Assembly (NCBI GenBank): GCA_963719805.1
Contig: CAVRDF010000007.1
Coordinates: 248,001-312,000 of the forward strand
Source of the DNA: JAMXLO01 sp963719805
Lineage (GTDB): Bacteria; Pseudomonadota; Alphaproteobacteria; Acetobacterales; Acetobacteraceae
Length of the DNA stretch: 64,000 nt
Reading direction: 5' to 3'
Shown here: one piece after another, positions 52,195 through 60,515 of the stretch
Position numbering within the stretch: the first letter of the stretch is position 1
Layout of the letters: every line of letters begins with the position of its first letter
Position numbers and translations under genes: made by a program
The notes under the pieces: model-generated
Seen by the model: the letters and a program-made list of their open reading frames with translations, nothing else
The model's database searches: none
What the model was told of the DNA's origin: nothing

Positions 52195-53352
52195 TCAGGC
52201 ATAGGCTGTACCGTTCGGCGCCATCACGACCTTCATCGCCGCATCCGTCTGCGCCAGCTCCACGCCTTCCTGCGCGCGCTCCAGCGGCATTCGATGAGAC
52301 ACAATGCGATCGAACGGCAAACGCGACAGATTGGCAGCCATCAATCGCATCGCCGGGAGATACGACGTGGCTGTTTCACCACCCACGCCGATAATGCTGA
52401 CATTGCGCGTGCAGATATCGCTGTTCGGGTTGATGGCAATGGGGCCCATGTCCACGAACGTGCCGGCCTCCACCACCACACCGCCGGGCCGCACCATGCG
52501 CAGCGCCTCGACAAATGTCTGCGGAAAGCCACTGCAATCCAGCACGATGTCCGGCCCCAAGCCCTGGGTATACTCTTTGGCACGCGCTATGCGCTCTTCC
52601 GGCTCGGTCTGATCTGCCCGCATCGTCAAGGTCGCGCCGAATTCCTGCGCGAGTTCCAGGCGCGATGGAAACAGATCAGTTGCGATCAGCTTGGTGGCGC
52701 CAAGCAGCCGCGCTTTGATCAGGTGGCACAGACCTAGCGGGCCGATACCCAGCACAGCAACGGAATTGCCGAAACGATAACCGCCGGTCAGACCAAGCAA
52801 GGACTGCGCGGTTTCCACGCCGTGAGTTACCGCCATGATCTCCGTCAGCACCGCCACGCCATCCGGCAGGTCATCTGGCACGCGAAATATCGGGGTCTTT
52901 GGCAGCAGGTACATATACTCCGACCAGCCGCCAAACAGATGCGGTTTGATCCCGCAGTGCAGGCTGTTGCCGTAATCCTCCATGCGTTCGCACATGTAAT
53001 ACGGATAGCCATTGCGGCAGAAATGGCAGTCGCCACAGGCAACGTTGGCACCAGGAACAATGCGGTCGCCAACCTTCAGGGCGCGTCCTTCGCTGTCCAG
53101 TACATTGCCGCCGAGGGCCACCACCTCGCCAACATTTTCATGCCCGCAGATCAGCGGATAGGTCAGGTCGCGTTCGTGTGGTGTGCCGGCATACTGCTTG
53201 CTTTCACCGCGGAACGTGTGCTTGTCGGTGCCACACACGCCGGAATAGTGCACCTTCATCAGTATGGCGCCTGGTTCCGGTTCGGGCAGCGCAAATTGCT
53301 GTAAGGCGATACGCCCGGGCCGTTCGGTGACCGCGGCACGAACCTGTGTCAT
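52195..53352 (-). CDS. Zinc-dependent alcohol dehydrogenase (MDR family)
   Basis: A 385-residue medium-chain dehydrogenase. The catalytic zinc ligands are the Cys in YSGVCGTDKH and the His-Glu in LICGHENVGEV. The structural zinc is in ACGDCHFCRNGYPYYMC (four Cys). The NAD site is AVLGIGPLGLCHLIKARLLGA. The DTDKH-like TDKHTF resembles sorbitol/threonine-type dehydrogenases. Lies 15 bp upstream of lacI; its own start overlaps the epimerase-like gene's stop by 4 bp. Confidence 0.93.
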   Translation of the reverse strand: MTQVRAAVTERPGRIALQQFALPEPEPGAILMKVHYSGVCGTDKHTFRGESKQYAGTPHERDLTYPLICGHENVGEVVALGGNVLDSEGRALKVGDRIVPGANVACGDCHFCRNGYPYYMCERMEDYGNSLHCGIKPHLFGGWSEYMYLLPKTPIFRVPDDLPDGVAVLTEIMAVTHGVETAQSLLGLTGGYRFGNSVAVLGIGPLGLCHLIKARLLGATKLIATDLFPSRLELAQEFGATLTMRADQTEPEERIARAKEYTQGLGPDIVLDCSGFPQTFVEALRMVRPGGVVVEAGTFVDMGPIAINPNSDICTRNVSIIGVGGETATSYLPAMRLMAANLSRLPFDRIVSHRMPLERAQEGVELAQTDAAMKVVMAPNGTAYA

Positions 53353-54332
53353 GCGTGCGCCTTTGCTGCTTGGGGGGCCTTCAATGCGGCGCTTAACAGA
53401 TGCGCTGCTTCGCGAATGCCAACCTCCGGCGGAACGAAGGGATCTTCATGCTCGATGGAGATCGTACGAACCCGGCCGGCCTCGCTCAGGTCGCGCAACA
53501 GTCCGCCCCACCACGCAGCATCGTGGCCGTGACCCACTGTGGCGAAGTTCCACGGCATTTCTTCCGGCGGCATCGGCCAGCGACGATCGAGCAAGCCGTT
53601 CAGCGCGAGCTTTTCCGGCTGGAATACGACGTCCTTGCCGTGTGCGTGGCCAATCAGCGCACCAAGGCGGCGCACCACCTTGTTCGCATCCATGCCCATC
53701 CAGAAGAAATGGCTGGGGTCGATATTGGCCGCGATCGCCGGACTAAGCGCGGCGAGACGCTCGAAGGTTTCGACATTGAAGGCGACCGTGCCGGGATGCA
53801 GTTCAAGACAGATCAGCATTTCCGGATGCGTCTGCTGCGCGAACTCACCGATGTGCGACCAATAGTCGCGCACACGCGCTTGCCATTGCCGCTCGTGGAC
53901 ATTCTCGAGATACGGCAGCCACCCGCCGGCGGCAAAATGCGGCGAACGCTCACCTTCCGTCGCGGCCGGACAACCAGCCATGCCGACGATGCGATCAACA
54001 CCCAGCTCGGCTGCCAAGCGAACAGTGTCACGCAATGCGCGGTCATGCGCGTCACCAATGGCGGGATCGGGATGCAAGGGATTACCCCACACGTTCAGTG
54101 CGGCTATGTGCAACCCGCGCGCACTGACCTCATCGCGGAATGCCCTGCGCGCACCGGCATCGGACAGCAGCCGCGGCATATCGCAATGATTGGTGGGTGC
54201 GTATGCCCCGGTGCCAATCTCCAGTCCGGTGATCTCCGGCACCTCGCGGGTGAGCCAGTCCATGACCTCGGTCAACGGCTGGCTGATCAGCGCTTCCGTG
54301 ACGAGACCGATGGCCGGTGAAACATCTGCCAT
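53349..54332 (-). CDS. Sugar-phosphate isomerase/epimerase-fold protein (AP-endonuclease-2-like TIM barrel)
   Basis: A 327-residue xylose-isomerase-like TIM barrel, different from the IolE-like one. Metal-site residues are recognisable in TGAYAPTNHCDMP, LICLELHPGTVAFNVE, IAANIDPSHFFWMGMD, IGHAHGKDVVFQPEK, AWWGGLLRDL and TISIEHEDPF. Members isomerise keto sugars or dehydrate inososes. It overlaps the alcohol dehydrogenase gene by 4 bp and follows the Rieske ferredoxin by 2 bp. Confidence 0.88.
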   Translation of the reverse strand: MADVSPAIGLVTEALISQPLTEVMDWLTREVPEITGLEIGTGAYAPTNHCDMPRLLSDAGARRAFRDEVSARGLHIAALNVWGNPLHPDPAIGDAHDRALRDTVRLAAELGVDRIVGMAGCPAATEGERSPHFAAGGWLPYLENVHERQWQARVRDYWSHIGEFAQQTHPEMLICLELHPGTVAFNVETFERLAALSPAIAANIDPSHFFWMGMDANKVVRRLGALIGHAHGKDVVFQPEKLALNGLLDRRWPMPPEEMPWNFATVGHGHDAAWWGGLLRDLSEAGRVRTISIEHEDPFVPPEVGIREAAHLLSAALKAPQAAKAHA

Positions 54333-54334
54333 GC

Positions 54335-54715
54335 CTAGGACCGCGCCGATTGAGCATCCGAGGCAGGACCGATGTCGACCAGCACGCGCCCGTTCTCAAC
54401 GCGCACTGGGAAGAGGCGCAGCCGATGCTGTGCATCATGCAGCGCATGGCCGGTGCGCAAATCGAATTCCCAGCCATGCCACGGGCAAGCCAGTATCGGT
54501 GTCGACGTATCCAGATCCATTCCCCCGGGCGAACTAGCCGTCAGCCAGCCGCTAAGGATGCCGGAACAGACCGGACCACTTTGATGCGTGCAGAGATTGT
54601 TGACGGCATACACCGCGCCATGCCAGCGGACGATGCCGATCTCGCGTCCCATCACACCAATTGTGCGGATCGCGCCATCGGCGAACTCCGTCAGGGCACC
54701 GACATCGGTGCTCAT
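54335..54715 (-). CDS. Rieske [2Fe-2S] ferredoxin-like protein, 126 aa
   Basis: A single Rieske domain: NNLCTHQSGPVCSGILSGW...ILACPWHGWEFDLRTGHAL supplies the CxH...CxxH ligands (with a long loop between). A C-terminal PVRVENGRVLVDIGP strand completes the fold. It overlaps the amidohydrolase gene by 4 bp and precedes the TIM barrel gene by 2 bp. It would transfer electrons to an oxygenase, but no oxygenase alpha subunit is encoded in this operon; the nearest is at 14374. Confidence 0.9.
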   Translation of the reverse strand: MSTDVGALTEFADGAIRTIGVMGREIGIVRWHGAVYAVNNLCTHQSGPVCSGILSGWLTASSPGGMDLDTSTPILACPWHGWEFDLRTGHALHDAQHRLRLFPVRVENGRVLVDIGPASDAQSARS

Positions 54716-55827
54716 GCGATCGCCATGCGTGCGGTCGCCGGGACATCCGCTTCCGTCCAGCCATAGAAGGCCAAGGCATTTTCAAAGAACACGCGGCGGT
54801 GCCAACTTTCGGGGATACGGCTGGCGATATAGTAGATCTCGTCGGCATCCCAATGCGGATAGTCGGATGAGTAGACCAGCTTGCGGTCGCCATCTATCCA
54901 ACCTAGCAACTGCGTCACCTGTTCGCGCTTCGGCGACATCTCAAGCGGCTGCGTGGTTAGCCACACATGGTCAGCGACATACTCACTGGGCGGCCGCTTC
55001 AGCCACGGCACTTCGCGTCGAAGCCCTTTGTATTCCGCGTCGAACCGCCACAACAGGCTGGGCAGCCAAGCCGACCCTGCCTCAATCAGCAGCAGCTTCA
55101 GGCGAGGGAACTTATCGAACACCCCATGGCTGATGAATGAAACGAGGTGTGTCATCACCACCTGCGGCCAAAGCGTGTGTGCCTCGAAGTAAAGGTTCAC
55201 ATTGCCGCCGCCGGTGCTTGCGGGATTCGCCCAGCCGCCGGCGCCACCATGGATCGCGATCGGACGTCCGATTTCTTCCGCTGCCTGATAGATCGGATGA
55301 AACACCGGATGGCCGAACGGATAGTTGTACGGATTGTCCACCATCATCACCTGCACCATGCGCGGGTTGTCCGCGTGGCGCCTGATTTCCTTGGCGGCCT
55401 CATCGGGCAGTTGCGAGGCGATCATGATGGATGATGCCAATCTGGTATCGGCACTCAACCAACGATCCACCGACCAGTCGTTCAGCGCGCGTGCCAGTTC
55501 GGTGGCGAAATAGGGATTGTGGTGACCGGCGACATGGCTGTCATCGCCGAATGTCAAAATGGCCCGGCGCACATCAGCCCGATCGAGCAACTGCCGGCGC
55601 ATGGTCGCAAAATCTGATCCGGCCGGGCCGCCGGTCGGCGGATAGGTATCCGCTCGCATGAAGCCGTGCGGGTTCGGCAACCCGTCCTGCACGGTCAGCG
55701 GCATGATGCCTGCGGGGCCACGATCGGAAATGTATTCGCGCCAGCCGGCAGACAGGTATTCCAGCAACTCCTCGTCGGTGGCGCGCGCATGATGCACGTC
55801 GCAATCGATCACCGGCCCCTGATACAT
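54712..55827 (-). CDS. Amidohydrolase-2 (ACMSD-like) family protein
   Basis: A 371-residue metal-dependent TIM-barrel hydrolase or decarboxylase. The N-terminal VIDCDVHHA is the metal HxH/DxH region. Later blocks are PIAIHGGAGGWANP (His), LLLIEAGSAWLPSLLWRFDAEY and LVYSSDYPHWDADE (Asp and His), all typical of the ACMSD/5-carboxyvanillate decarboxylase-like branch. First gene of the LacI-type operon, 21 bp after operator copy 2. The reaction (hydrolysis or decarboxylation) is not decided by sequence. Confidence 0.9.
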   Translation of the reverse strand: MYQGPVIDCDVHHARATDEELLEYLSAGWREYISDRGPAGIMPLTVQDGLPNPHGFMRADTYPPTGGPAGSDFATMRRQLLDRADVRRAILTFGDDSHVAGHHNPYFATELARALNDWSVDRWLSADTRLASSIMIASQLPDEAAKEIRRHADNPRMVQVMMVDNPYNYPFGHPVFHPIYQAAEEIGRPIAIHGGAGGWANPASTGGGNVNLYFEAHTLWPQVVMTHLVSFISHGVFDKFPRLKLLLIEAGSAWLPSLLWRFDAEYKGLRREVPWLKRPPSEYVADHVWLTTQPLEMSPKREQVTQLLGWIDGDRKLVYSSDYPHWDADEIYYIASRIPESWHRRVFFENALAFYGWTEADVPATARMAIA

Positions 55828-55847
55828 CCCGTGCCTCGCCGCGAATT

Positions 55848-55861
55848 TTGGAGCGTTCCAA
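55848..55861. promoter_or_regulatory. LacI-type operator, copy 2 (TTGGAGCGTTCCAA)
   Basis: A 14-bp palindrome that differs from copy 1 by a single base (A to G in one arm). It sits 9 bp downstream of the -10 of the amidohydrolase operon, over the expected start point. This operon contains lacI itself. Confidence 0.72.
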
Positions 55862-55870
55862 ACGCGCGGT

Positions 55871-55900
55871 TCAGTACCGTCACGGCGGCATGGTTGTCAA
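55871..55900 (-). promoter_or_regulatory. Candidate promoter of the amidohydrolase-lacI-iolE operon
   Basis: On the reverse strand: TTGACA (55900-55895), 18-bp spacer, TACTGA (55876-55871). The -35 matches the consensus exactly; the -10 is weak. It lies in the 83-bp gap just after the third enolase-family gene's stop, and operator copy 2 follows 9 bp downstream. Confidence 0.6.
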
Positions 55901-55910
55901 GCGAAACGCC

Positions 55911-57062
55911 CTATTCGCTGACATAGGTCGCAACGGTGTGCCGGCTGATACGATCTTCATCCAAAACGAATCCAAACCCCGGCCGCTGCGGCACCCGGAC
56001 GGCGCCATCGGCGTCGATGGTCAGCGCCTCGGTCAGCATCTGGTCGCGCGACTGCAAGGTGAAACCGCTGGGCGGATCGTGCGGGAACTCCAACCATGGG
56101 CAGTTGGGCAGTGATGCGGCCAGGTGCAGGTTTGCCAGCAGACCCATGCCGTTGCCCCAGGTGTGCGGCACGAGCTCCAGGTTGGCCGCCTCGGCCATAC
56201 CGCCGACTTTGCGCAACTGGAAAATGCCTTCAGACAGCAACACGTCTGGTTGCAGAACGTCGAAGCACCGCCGGTCGATCAGGTCCTTGAACTCATGGAT
56301 GCCGTGATTGTCCTCGCCGCCGGCGATCTTCAACGTGTCCAGCTTGTCGTGCAGCCGAGCAAGACCGGTATAGTCATAACGATACAGCGGCTCTTCCAGC
56401 CACAGCGCGCCAAGCCGTTCGAGTTCGCGAGCGACCTCGACCGTGCGCTGGAATCCCCACAGTTTATGCCCGCCATGACCCGGTTCCACGCCCGCCTGGT
56501 TGGCATCGACCATGATCCCGATGGTGTCGCCCAGCTTCGAGCGGATCGCTTCGACAACGCGCAGGTCATCGCGCGGATCATCATTGTGGAAACGCAGTTT
56601 CAACGCCCGGTAGCCCTCGGCGACAATGCGTTCCGCATCGCGCACGCGTTCGTGCGGAGACCGTATTTCGGCGGTAGCGCAATACGCCGTCACCCGATCG
56701 CTGGCCGCGCCCCATAGTTGATAGACGGGCAGGTTCGCCTGCTTGCCAACGATGTCCCAGAGCGGGACCTCCATGAAATACATCGGCGGCCCCAGGATTT
56801 CCGCGTCACGCAGCACAGCCGCAAGCCGTTCGACGCGCATCGGGTCCTGTCCCAGGAAGTAAGGTGCGACGAAGCGCTCGATACAGATCGCCGCTTCAGG
56901 CCCTGCATGCGCCGCACCGTAGCCGGTGATGCCCGTATCGGTGTCCACTTCGACCAGGACCATCAGGATGTTGGTCTGGTTGCGCCCTCGCGCCCAGGCA
57001 GGATGGAATGGTGCCGGCAATGGCAGGTCAACCACACGGCTTCGGATGCGGACGATCTGCAT
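55911..57062 (-). CDS. Enolase-superfamily (MR/MLE) protein, third copy
   Basis: A 383-residue mandelate-racemase-type enzyme. The KxR pair is ALKLRFHNDDPRDD. Metal ligands: Asp in IMVDANQAGVE, Glu in LWLEEPLYRYD, Glu in IAGGEDNHG. The catalytic His is in LVPHTWGNG. These are the standard positions for acid-sugar dehydratases or racemases. Last gene of the Dpp-type operon (16 bp after the permease), regulated from operator copy 3. It lies just before the promoter for the amidohydrolase operon. Confidence 0.88.
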   Translation of the reverse strand: MQIVRIRSRVVDLPLPAPFHPAWARGRNQTNILMVLVEVDTDTGITGYGAAHAGPEAAICIERFVAPYFLGQDPMRVERLAAVLRDAEILGPPMYFMEVPLWDIVGKQANLPVYQLWGAASDRVTAYCATAEIRSPHERVRDAERIVAEGYRALKLRFHNDDPRDDLRVVEAIRSKLGDTIGIMVDANQAGVEPGHGGHKLWGFQRTVEVARELERLGALWLEEPLYRYDYTGLARLHDKLDTLKIAGGEDNHGIHEFKDLIDRRCFDVLQPDVLLSEGIFQLRKVGGMAEAANLELVPHTWGNGMGLLANLHLAASLPNCPWLEFPHDPPSGFTLQSRDQMLTEALTIDADGAVRVPQRPGFGFVLDEDRISRHTVATYVSE

Positions 57063-57077
57063 GGATGTTTCTCCCTG

Positions 57078-57911
57078 CTATAATGCTGCACGCGCACCGC
57101 GCAGCGCGCCTCGCGGATCAGCCAGTCGCCCGAGGGTATCCGCTGCGGCGTTCAATGCCAGGACGATTACGATCAACAACACGCCCGGGCAGATACCGAA
57201 CCATGCGTCACTGCGGATGTAGCCACGCGCTTCCTGCAGCATCAGCCCCAACGACGGATCCGGCGGCTGGATACCAAGTCCCAGAAAGCTCAGACCAGCC
57301 TCGAGCAACACTGCGTTCGCGATGGTGAAAGCCGTTTGAACGATCAGCGGCGCCTGGACGTTTGGCAGCACGGCACGGAAGATGACATAGCCAGGCGAGG
57401 CGCCGAAGGCGACCGCCGCATCGACATAGGTGCGATGCCGCTGTTCAAGCATCACCGCTTGTGCCAGCCGGGCAAATGTCGGCAGTGAGACAATTGCGAT
57501 CGACAGAATGACGCCGCTTGTGCCCGCCTTCAGCACGGTGGCCACCAGCATCGCCAAAAGCACCGCTGGAAATGCGAGCAGGACATCAGAGACGCGCATG
57601 ATCGTGGCGCTGAGCCATCCTGCCTGATAACCCGCGACCAGTCCGGCGACGGTACCGATCACCAGCGCGAGCGAAGCCGAACCAAATCCAACCGCCACCG
57701 AGACGCGTGTGCCGAGCATCAGCCGGCTCAGCAGATCACGACCCAGATCATCCGTTCCGAGCCAATGGGACAGGCTAGGCAATTGCAATGCATGATCGAG
57801 ATCCTGCGCCAATGGATCGTATGGCGTGACCCAGGGCGCGATAACCGCAAGGACCAGCACGAACACCAGGAAGCCCGCACCCGCGGCACCTGCACCGCTG
57901 CGGAACATCAT
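57078..57911 (-). CDS. Peptide/nickel-type ABC importer permease (DppC-like)
   Basis: A 277-residue permease: N-terminal helix AGAAGAGFLVFVLVLAVIAPWVTPYDPLAQD, HWLGTDDLGRDLLSRLMLGTRVSV, and the EAA loop VAFGASPGYVIFRAVLPNVQAPLIVQ. It starts inside the end of the DppB-like gene (4-bp overlap). Confidence 0.92.
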   Translation of the reverse strand: MMFRSGAGAAGAGFLVFVLVLAVIAPWVTPYDPLAQDLDHALQLPSLSHWLGTDDLGRDLLSRLMLGTRVSVAVGFGSASLALVIGTVAGLVAGYQAGWLSATIMRVSDVLLAFPAVLLAMLVATVLKAGTSGVILSIAIVSLPTFARLAQAVMLEQRHRTYVDAAVAFGASPGYVIFRAVLPNVQAPLIVQTAFTIANAVLLEAGLSFLGLGIQPPDPSLGLMLQEARGYIRSDAWFGICPGVLLIVIVLALNAAADTLGRLADPRGALRGARAAL

Positions 57912-58858
57912 CGCGCTCCCGTGCGGATGCGCGGATCGATCACGCCGTACGCGATGTCAGTCGCAAGATTGACGATGACGAATAGCAAGACGGCCAGCAA
58001 CGTGACGGCCTGGATCACGAAGTAATCGCGCTGCACCAGCGCACTCCACAGCAGCGTGCCGAGACCTGGGAGGTTGAACACGGCCTCGGTCAGCACCGCC
58101 CCACCAATAAGCCGGCCAATCTGGATGCCGAGCGCTGTCACGGCTGGGATCACCGCGTTGCGCAGCACATGGCGAAAGATGACGCGTCCGGGCGCCAGCC
58201 CCTTGGCGCGCGCCGTCACCACGAACTCGCGCGTCATGGTTTCCATGATGCCGGTCGCCAGGAAGCGGGCCAGCACCGCCGCGGTTCCCACACCCAGCGT
58301 GATGAACGGCAACACCATTGCGCGCAGGTTCTTCACGGGGTCAGTGGCAAATGCCACGTAGCCACCCGCGGGCAGCCATCCCAACTTGATCGCCACAATG
58401 ATTTGTAGCAGCAACCCAAGCCAGAACACCGGCACCGCTATTGCCGTCGCGTTGAACATATCGATCAGGCGTGCCAGCCAGCCGCGCGGCCGCACGCCGA
58501 TGGCAATGCCGGCCGGCACACCGATCAGCAACGCGACCAGCAGCGCCCCCACTGTCAACTCGATCGCCACGGGAAGCCGCTGCGCGATCAGCCGCGCGAC
58601 GGGATAGCCGCTTACCAGTGACTCGCCCAGGTCACCATGCGACAGGCGGCCTAACCACATCAGGTATTGCAAGGGCACGGGCTGATCGAGATCAAGCCGA
58701 TGCCGCAGGGCTGCCAGTTGCGCTGGTGTCGCGCTGTCGCCCAGCACGAACGACGCCGGATCACCCGGCAGCACATAGAGAAGCGCGAACAACGCCAGCG
58801 ATGCACCAAACAAGACCGGCAGTGTGAGCAGAAAGCGCCGAAGGATGAAGCTGACCAC
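57908..58858 (-). CDS. Peptide/nickel-type ABC importer permease (DppB-like)
   Basis: A 316-residue permease: the DppB opening ILRRFLLTLPVLFGASLALFALLYVLPGDPASFVLGDSATPAQ and the EAA loop RAKGLAPGRVIFRHVLRNAVIPAVTALGIQ. The last residues GVIDPRIRTG are the family's usual end. It starts 10 bp after the binding-protein stop. Confidence 0.93.
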   Translation of the reverse strand: MVSFILRRFLLTLPVLFGASLALFALLYVLPGDPASFVLGDSATPAQLAALRHRLDLDQPVPLQYLMWLGRLSHGDLGESLVSGYPVARLIAQRLPVAIELTVGALLVALLIGVPAGIAIGVRPRGWLARLIDMFNATAIAVPVFWLGLLLQIIVAIKLGWLPAGGYVAFATDPVKNLRAMVLPFITLGVGTAAVLARFLATGIMETMTREFVVTARAKGLAPGRVIFRHVLRNAVIPAVTALGIQIGRLIGGAVLTEAVFNLPGLGTLLWSALVQRDYFVIQAVTLLAVLLFVIVNLATDIAYGVIDPRIRTGAR

Positions 58859-58868
58859 GGACCGCCGG

Positions 58869-60419
58869 CTATGCCTTCACGATCCCCTGATAGACCAGAT
58901 GCGTCTTGGCATCGTACACCACCCCGGATATCTGCTTGCTTTGTCCGCACAGCAGACCGCGCATGCATATCGGCACGGCCCATGCCGTCTCGTGCAGCAC
59001 CTCGAACACCTGCTTGAACGCAGCGATGCGCTGTTGCGGGTCAACAATGGCGGCGGCGGCATAGTACGCCTGCTTGAATTCGGGGAGTGTCTTGGCGCCG
59101 GAGAATGGACCCTTGTTCGGCCGATAGACGCTGCAATCCTCGAAGTCCTGCACTTCCGGCACACCGACCGAGCAGGCATAGACGTTCGACTCGAAGTTGC
59201 CGGCGATTGCGTCGTTCACCAATGTGGTCGGGTCCTTCAGCGCGATCTTGGCAGTGACGCCGATCTTCGCGAGGTCGCCCTGGATGATCTCCGCCACCTT
59301 GCGCGCGTCTGGATCGTTGCTGCCGACGCGCAGCTCGAAACCCGGCTTCGTCAGGCCGGACTTCTTCACATATTCCGCCGCGGCTGTCAGATTGAAGTCC
59401 CACTCGGCGGCAATCTTCGGATCATACGTCGGATCGGATGGCGGCATCGGGATGGTGATCGGTTGCACCCGGCCAAAGTATACGTTCTTGACGATGGCCT
59501 TCCGATCGATGGCACGTGCCACAGCCTGCCGGATGTTGACGTTCGCCAGGGCTGAATCGGCCGCAGTATAATTCAGCACAAGCATGACATAATCCGCGAT
59601 CGGCGCGGCATAGGCGGCCCAGCCGGATCCCTCCAGTGTCGCCGCATCCTTCAACTGTCCGAATTGCAGTATGTCCAGCTCGCCGGCCAGGGCGGCATTC
59701 AACATGGCCTCGGGATCGGTATAGAACTTGAACGTCAGCGTCTTCACGTTGGAGGCTATCGGCTTCCAGTAGCCATCAAATCGCTCCAACGTCAGGTGAT
59801 CGTTCGGTACATACTCCGACAGCTTGAATGGGCCCGTGCCGACCGGCGTGTTCCCCGCCTTGCCGAAAAACTTCGGTGATTGCACGCGGAACAAAGTCAG
59901 CCGGTACAACGCATCGACGCTGGGCGCCGAGGTCTTCATCACAACCTCATTGCCATCGACCGCCACCGACGTGATGTCGGCCAGGCTGCCAGCCATCGTC
60001 CCGCCGGTTGCCGGGTCGATCGCATAACGCAGCGAGGCAGCGACATCGTCCGCCGTCATCGGGTTGCCGTCGTGGAAACGCACGCCGTCGCGCACACGCA
60101 TACGGATTTCGGTGACTTCCTTGTTCACAGCGTGCGTGGTCGCGAGCTCGTTCTGGATCGAGCCAAGCTTGTAGCTGGGAATATCGGTCACCGGGATGGT
60201 GATCAGCGGATCGAAGACTGAGTTGCGGAACGGAAACACCGATGTATTGATTGTGTTCGGGTCCAGCGTGGTGAACGGTATGTTGGTCCCCACGGTGAGG
60301 GTTTGCGTTAGCTTCCCAGCCCCCTGTCCGAATGCGCCGCGCACATTGAACAGGGACGCGCCCAGCGCTGCCGAAGTCCCGCCAATGAAGCGGCGCCGCG
60401 TCACCTCAACCAGCCCCAT
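58869..60419 (-). CDS. Family 5 extracellular solute-binding protein, Tat-like signal
   Basis: A 516-residue periplasmic binding protein for the Dpp-type importer downstream. The signal TRRRFIGGTSAALGASLFNVRGAFG has a twin-arginine-like R-R-R-F. The family block MRVRDGVRFHDGNPMTADDVAASLRYAID is present. The start at 60419 fits the promoter and operator just upstream; the longer reading at 60503 would start inside the promoter. The ATPases for this system are likely the OppD/OppF pair at 62422-64000. Confidence 0.92.
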   Translation of the reverse strand: MGLVEVTRRRFIGGTSAALGASLFNVRGAFGQGAGKLTQTLTVGTNIPFTTLDPNTINTSVFPFRNSVFDPLITIPVTDIPSYKLGSIQNELATTHAVNKEVTEIRMRVRDGVRFHDGNPMTADDVAASLRYAIDPATGGTMAGSLADITSVAVDGNEVVMKTSAPSVDALYRLTLFRVQSPKFFGKAGNTPVGTGPFKLSEYVPNDHLTLERFDGYWKPIASNVKTLTFKFYTDPEAMLNAALAGELDILQFGQLKDAATLEGSGWAAYAAPIADYVMLVLNYTAADSALANVNIRQAVARAIDRKAIVKNVYFGRVQPITIPMPPSDPTYDPKIAAEWDFNLTAAAEYVKKSGLTKPGFELRVGSNDPDARKVAEIIQGDLAKIGVTAKIALKDPTTLVNDAIAGNFESNVYACSVGVPEVQDFEDCSVYRPNKGPFSGAKTLPEFKQAYYAAAAIVDPQQRIAAFKQVFEVLHETAWAVPICMRGLLCGQSKQISGVVYDAKTHLVYQGIVKA

Positions 60420-60447
60420 GGATCGCTCCCTGTCGTTTCTCGCCAAG

Positions 60448-60465
60448 TTCTGGAACGTTCCAGAA
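60448..60465. promoter_or_regulatory. LacI-type operator, copy 3 (TTCTGGAACGTTCCAGAA)
   Basis: A perfect 18-bp palindrome with the same TGGAACGTTCCA core as copy 1. It lies 9 bp after the expected -10 of the Dpp-type operon and 29 bp before the binding-protein ATG. Confidence 0.78.
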
Positions 60466-60474
60466 TGGCCGCCT

Positions 60475-60503
60475 AGTGCAGCGGAGCAAGGGGCCGATGT
60501 CAA
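60475..60503 (-). promoter_or_regulatory. Candidate promoter of the Dpp-type importer operon
   Basis: On the reverse strand: TTGACA (60503-60498), 17-bp spacer, TGCACT (60480-60475). The -35 is perfect, the -10 poor; placement rests mainly on the -35 and on the operator spacing shared with copy 2. Confidence 0.5.
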
Positions 60504-60515
60504 GAAAGCAGCAGT

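Noticed and set aside
52564..52572. GGTATACTC inside the alcohol dehydrogenase gene
   Set aside because: Matches only the central GTATAC; coding, no symmetry beyond that.
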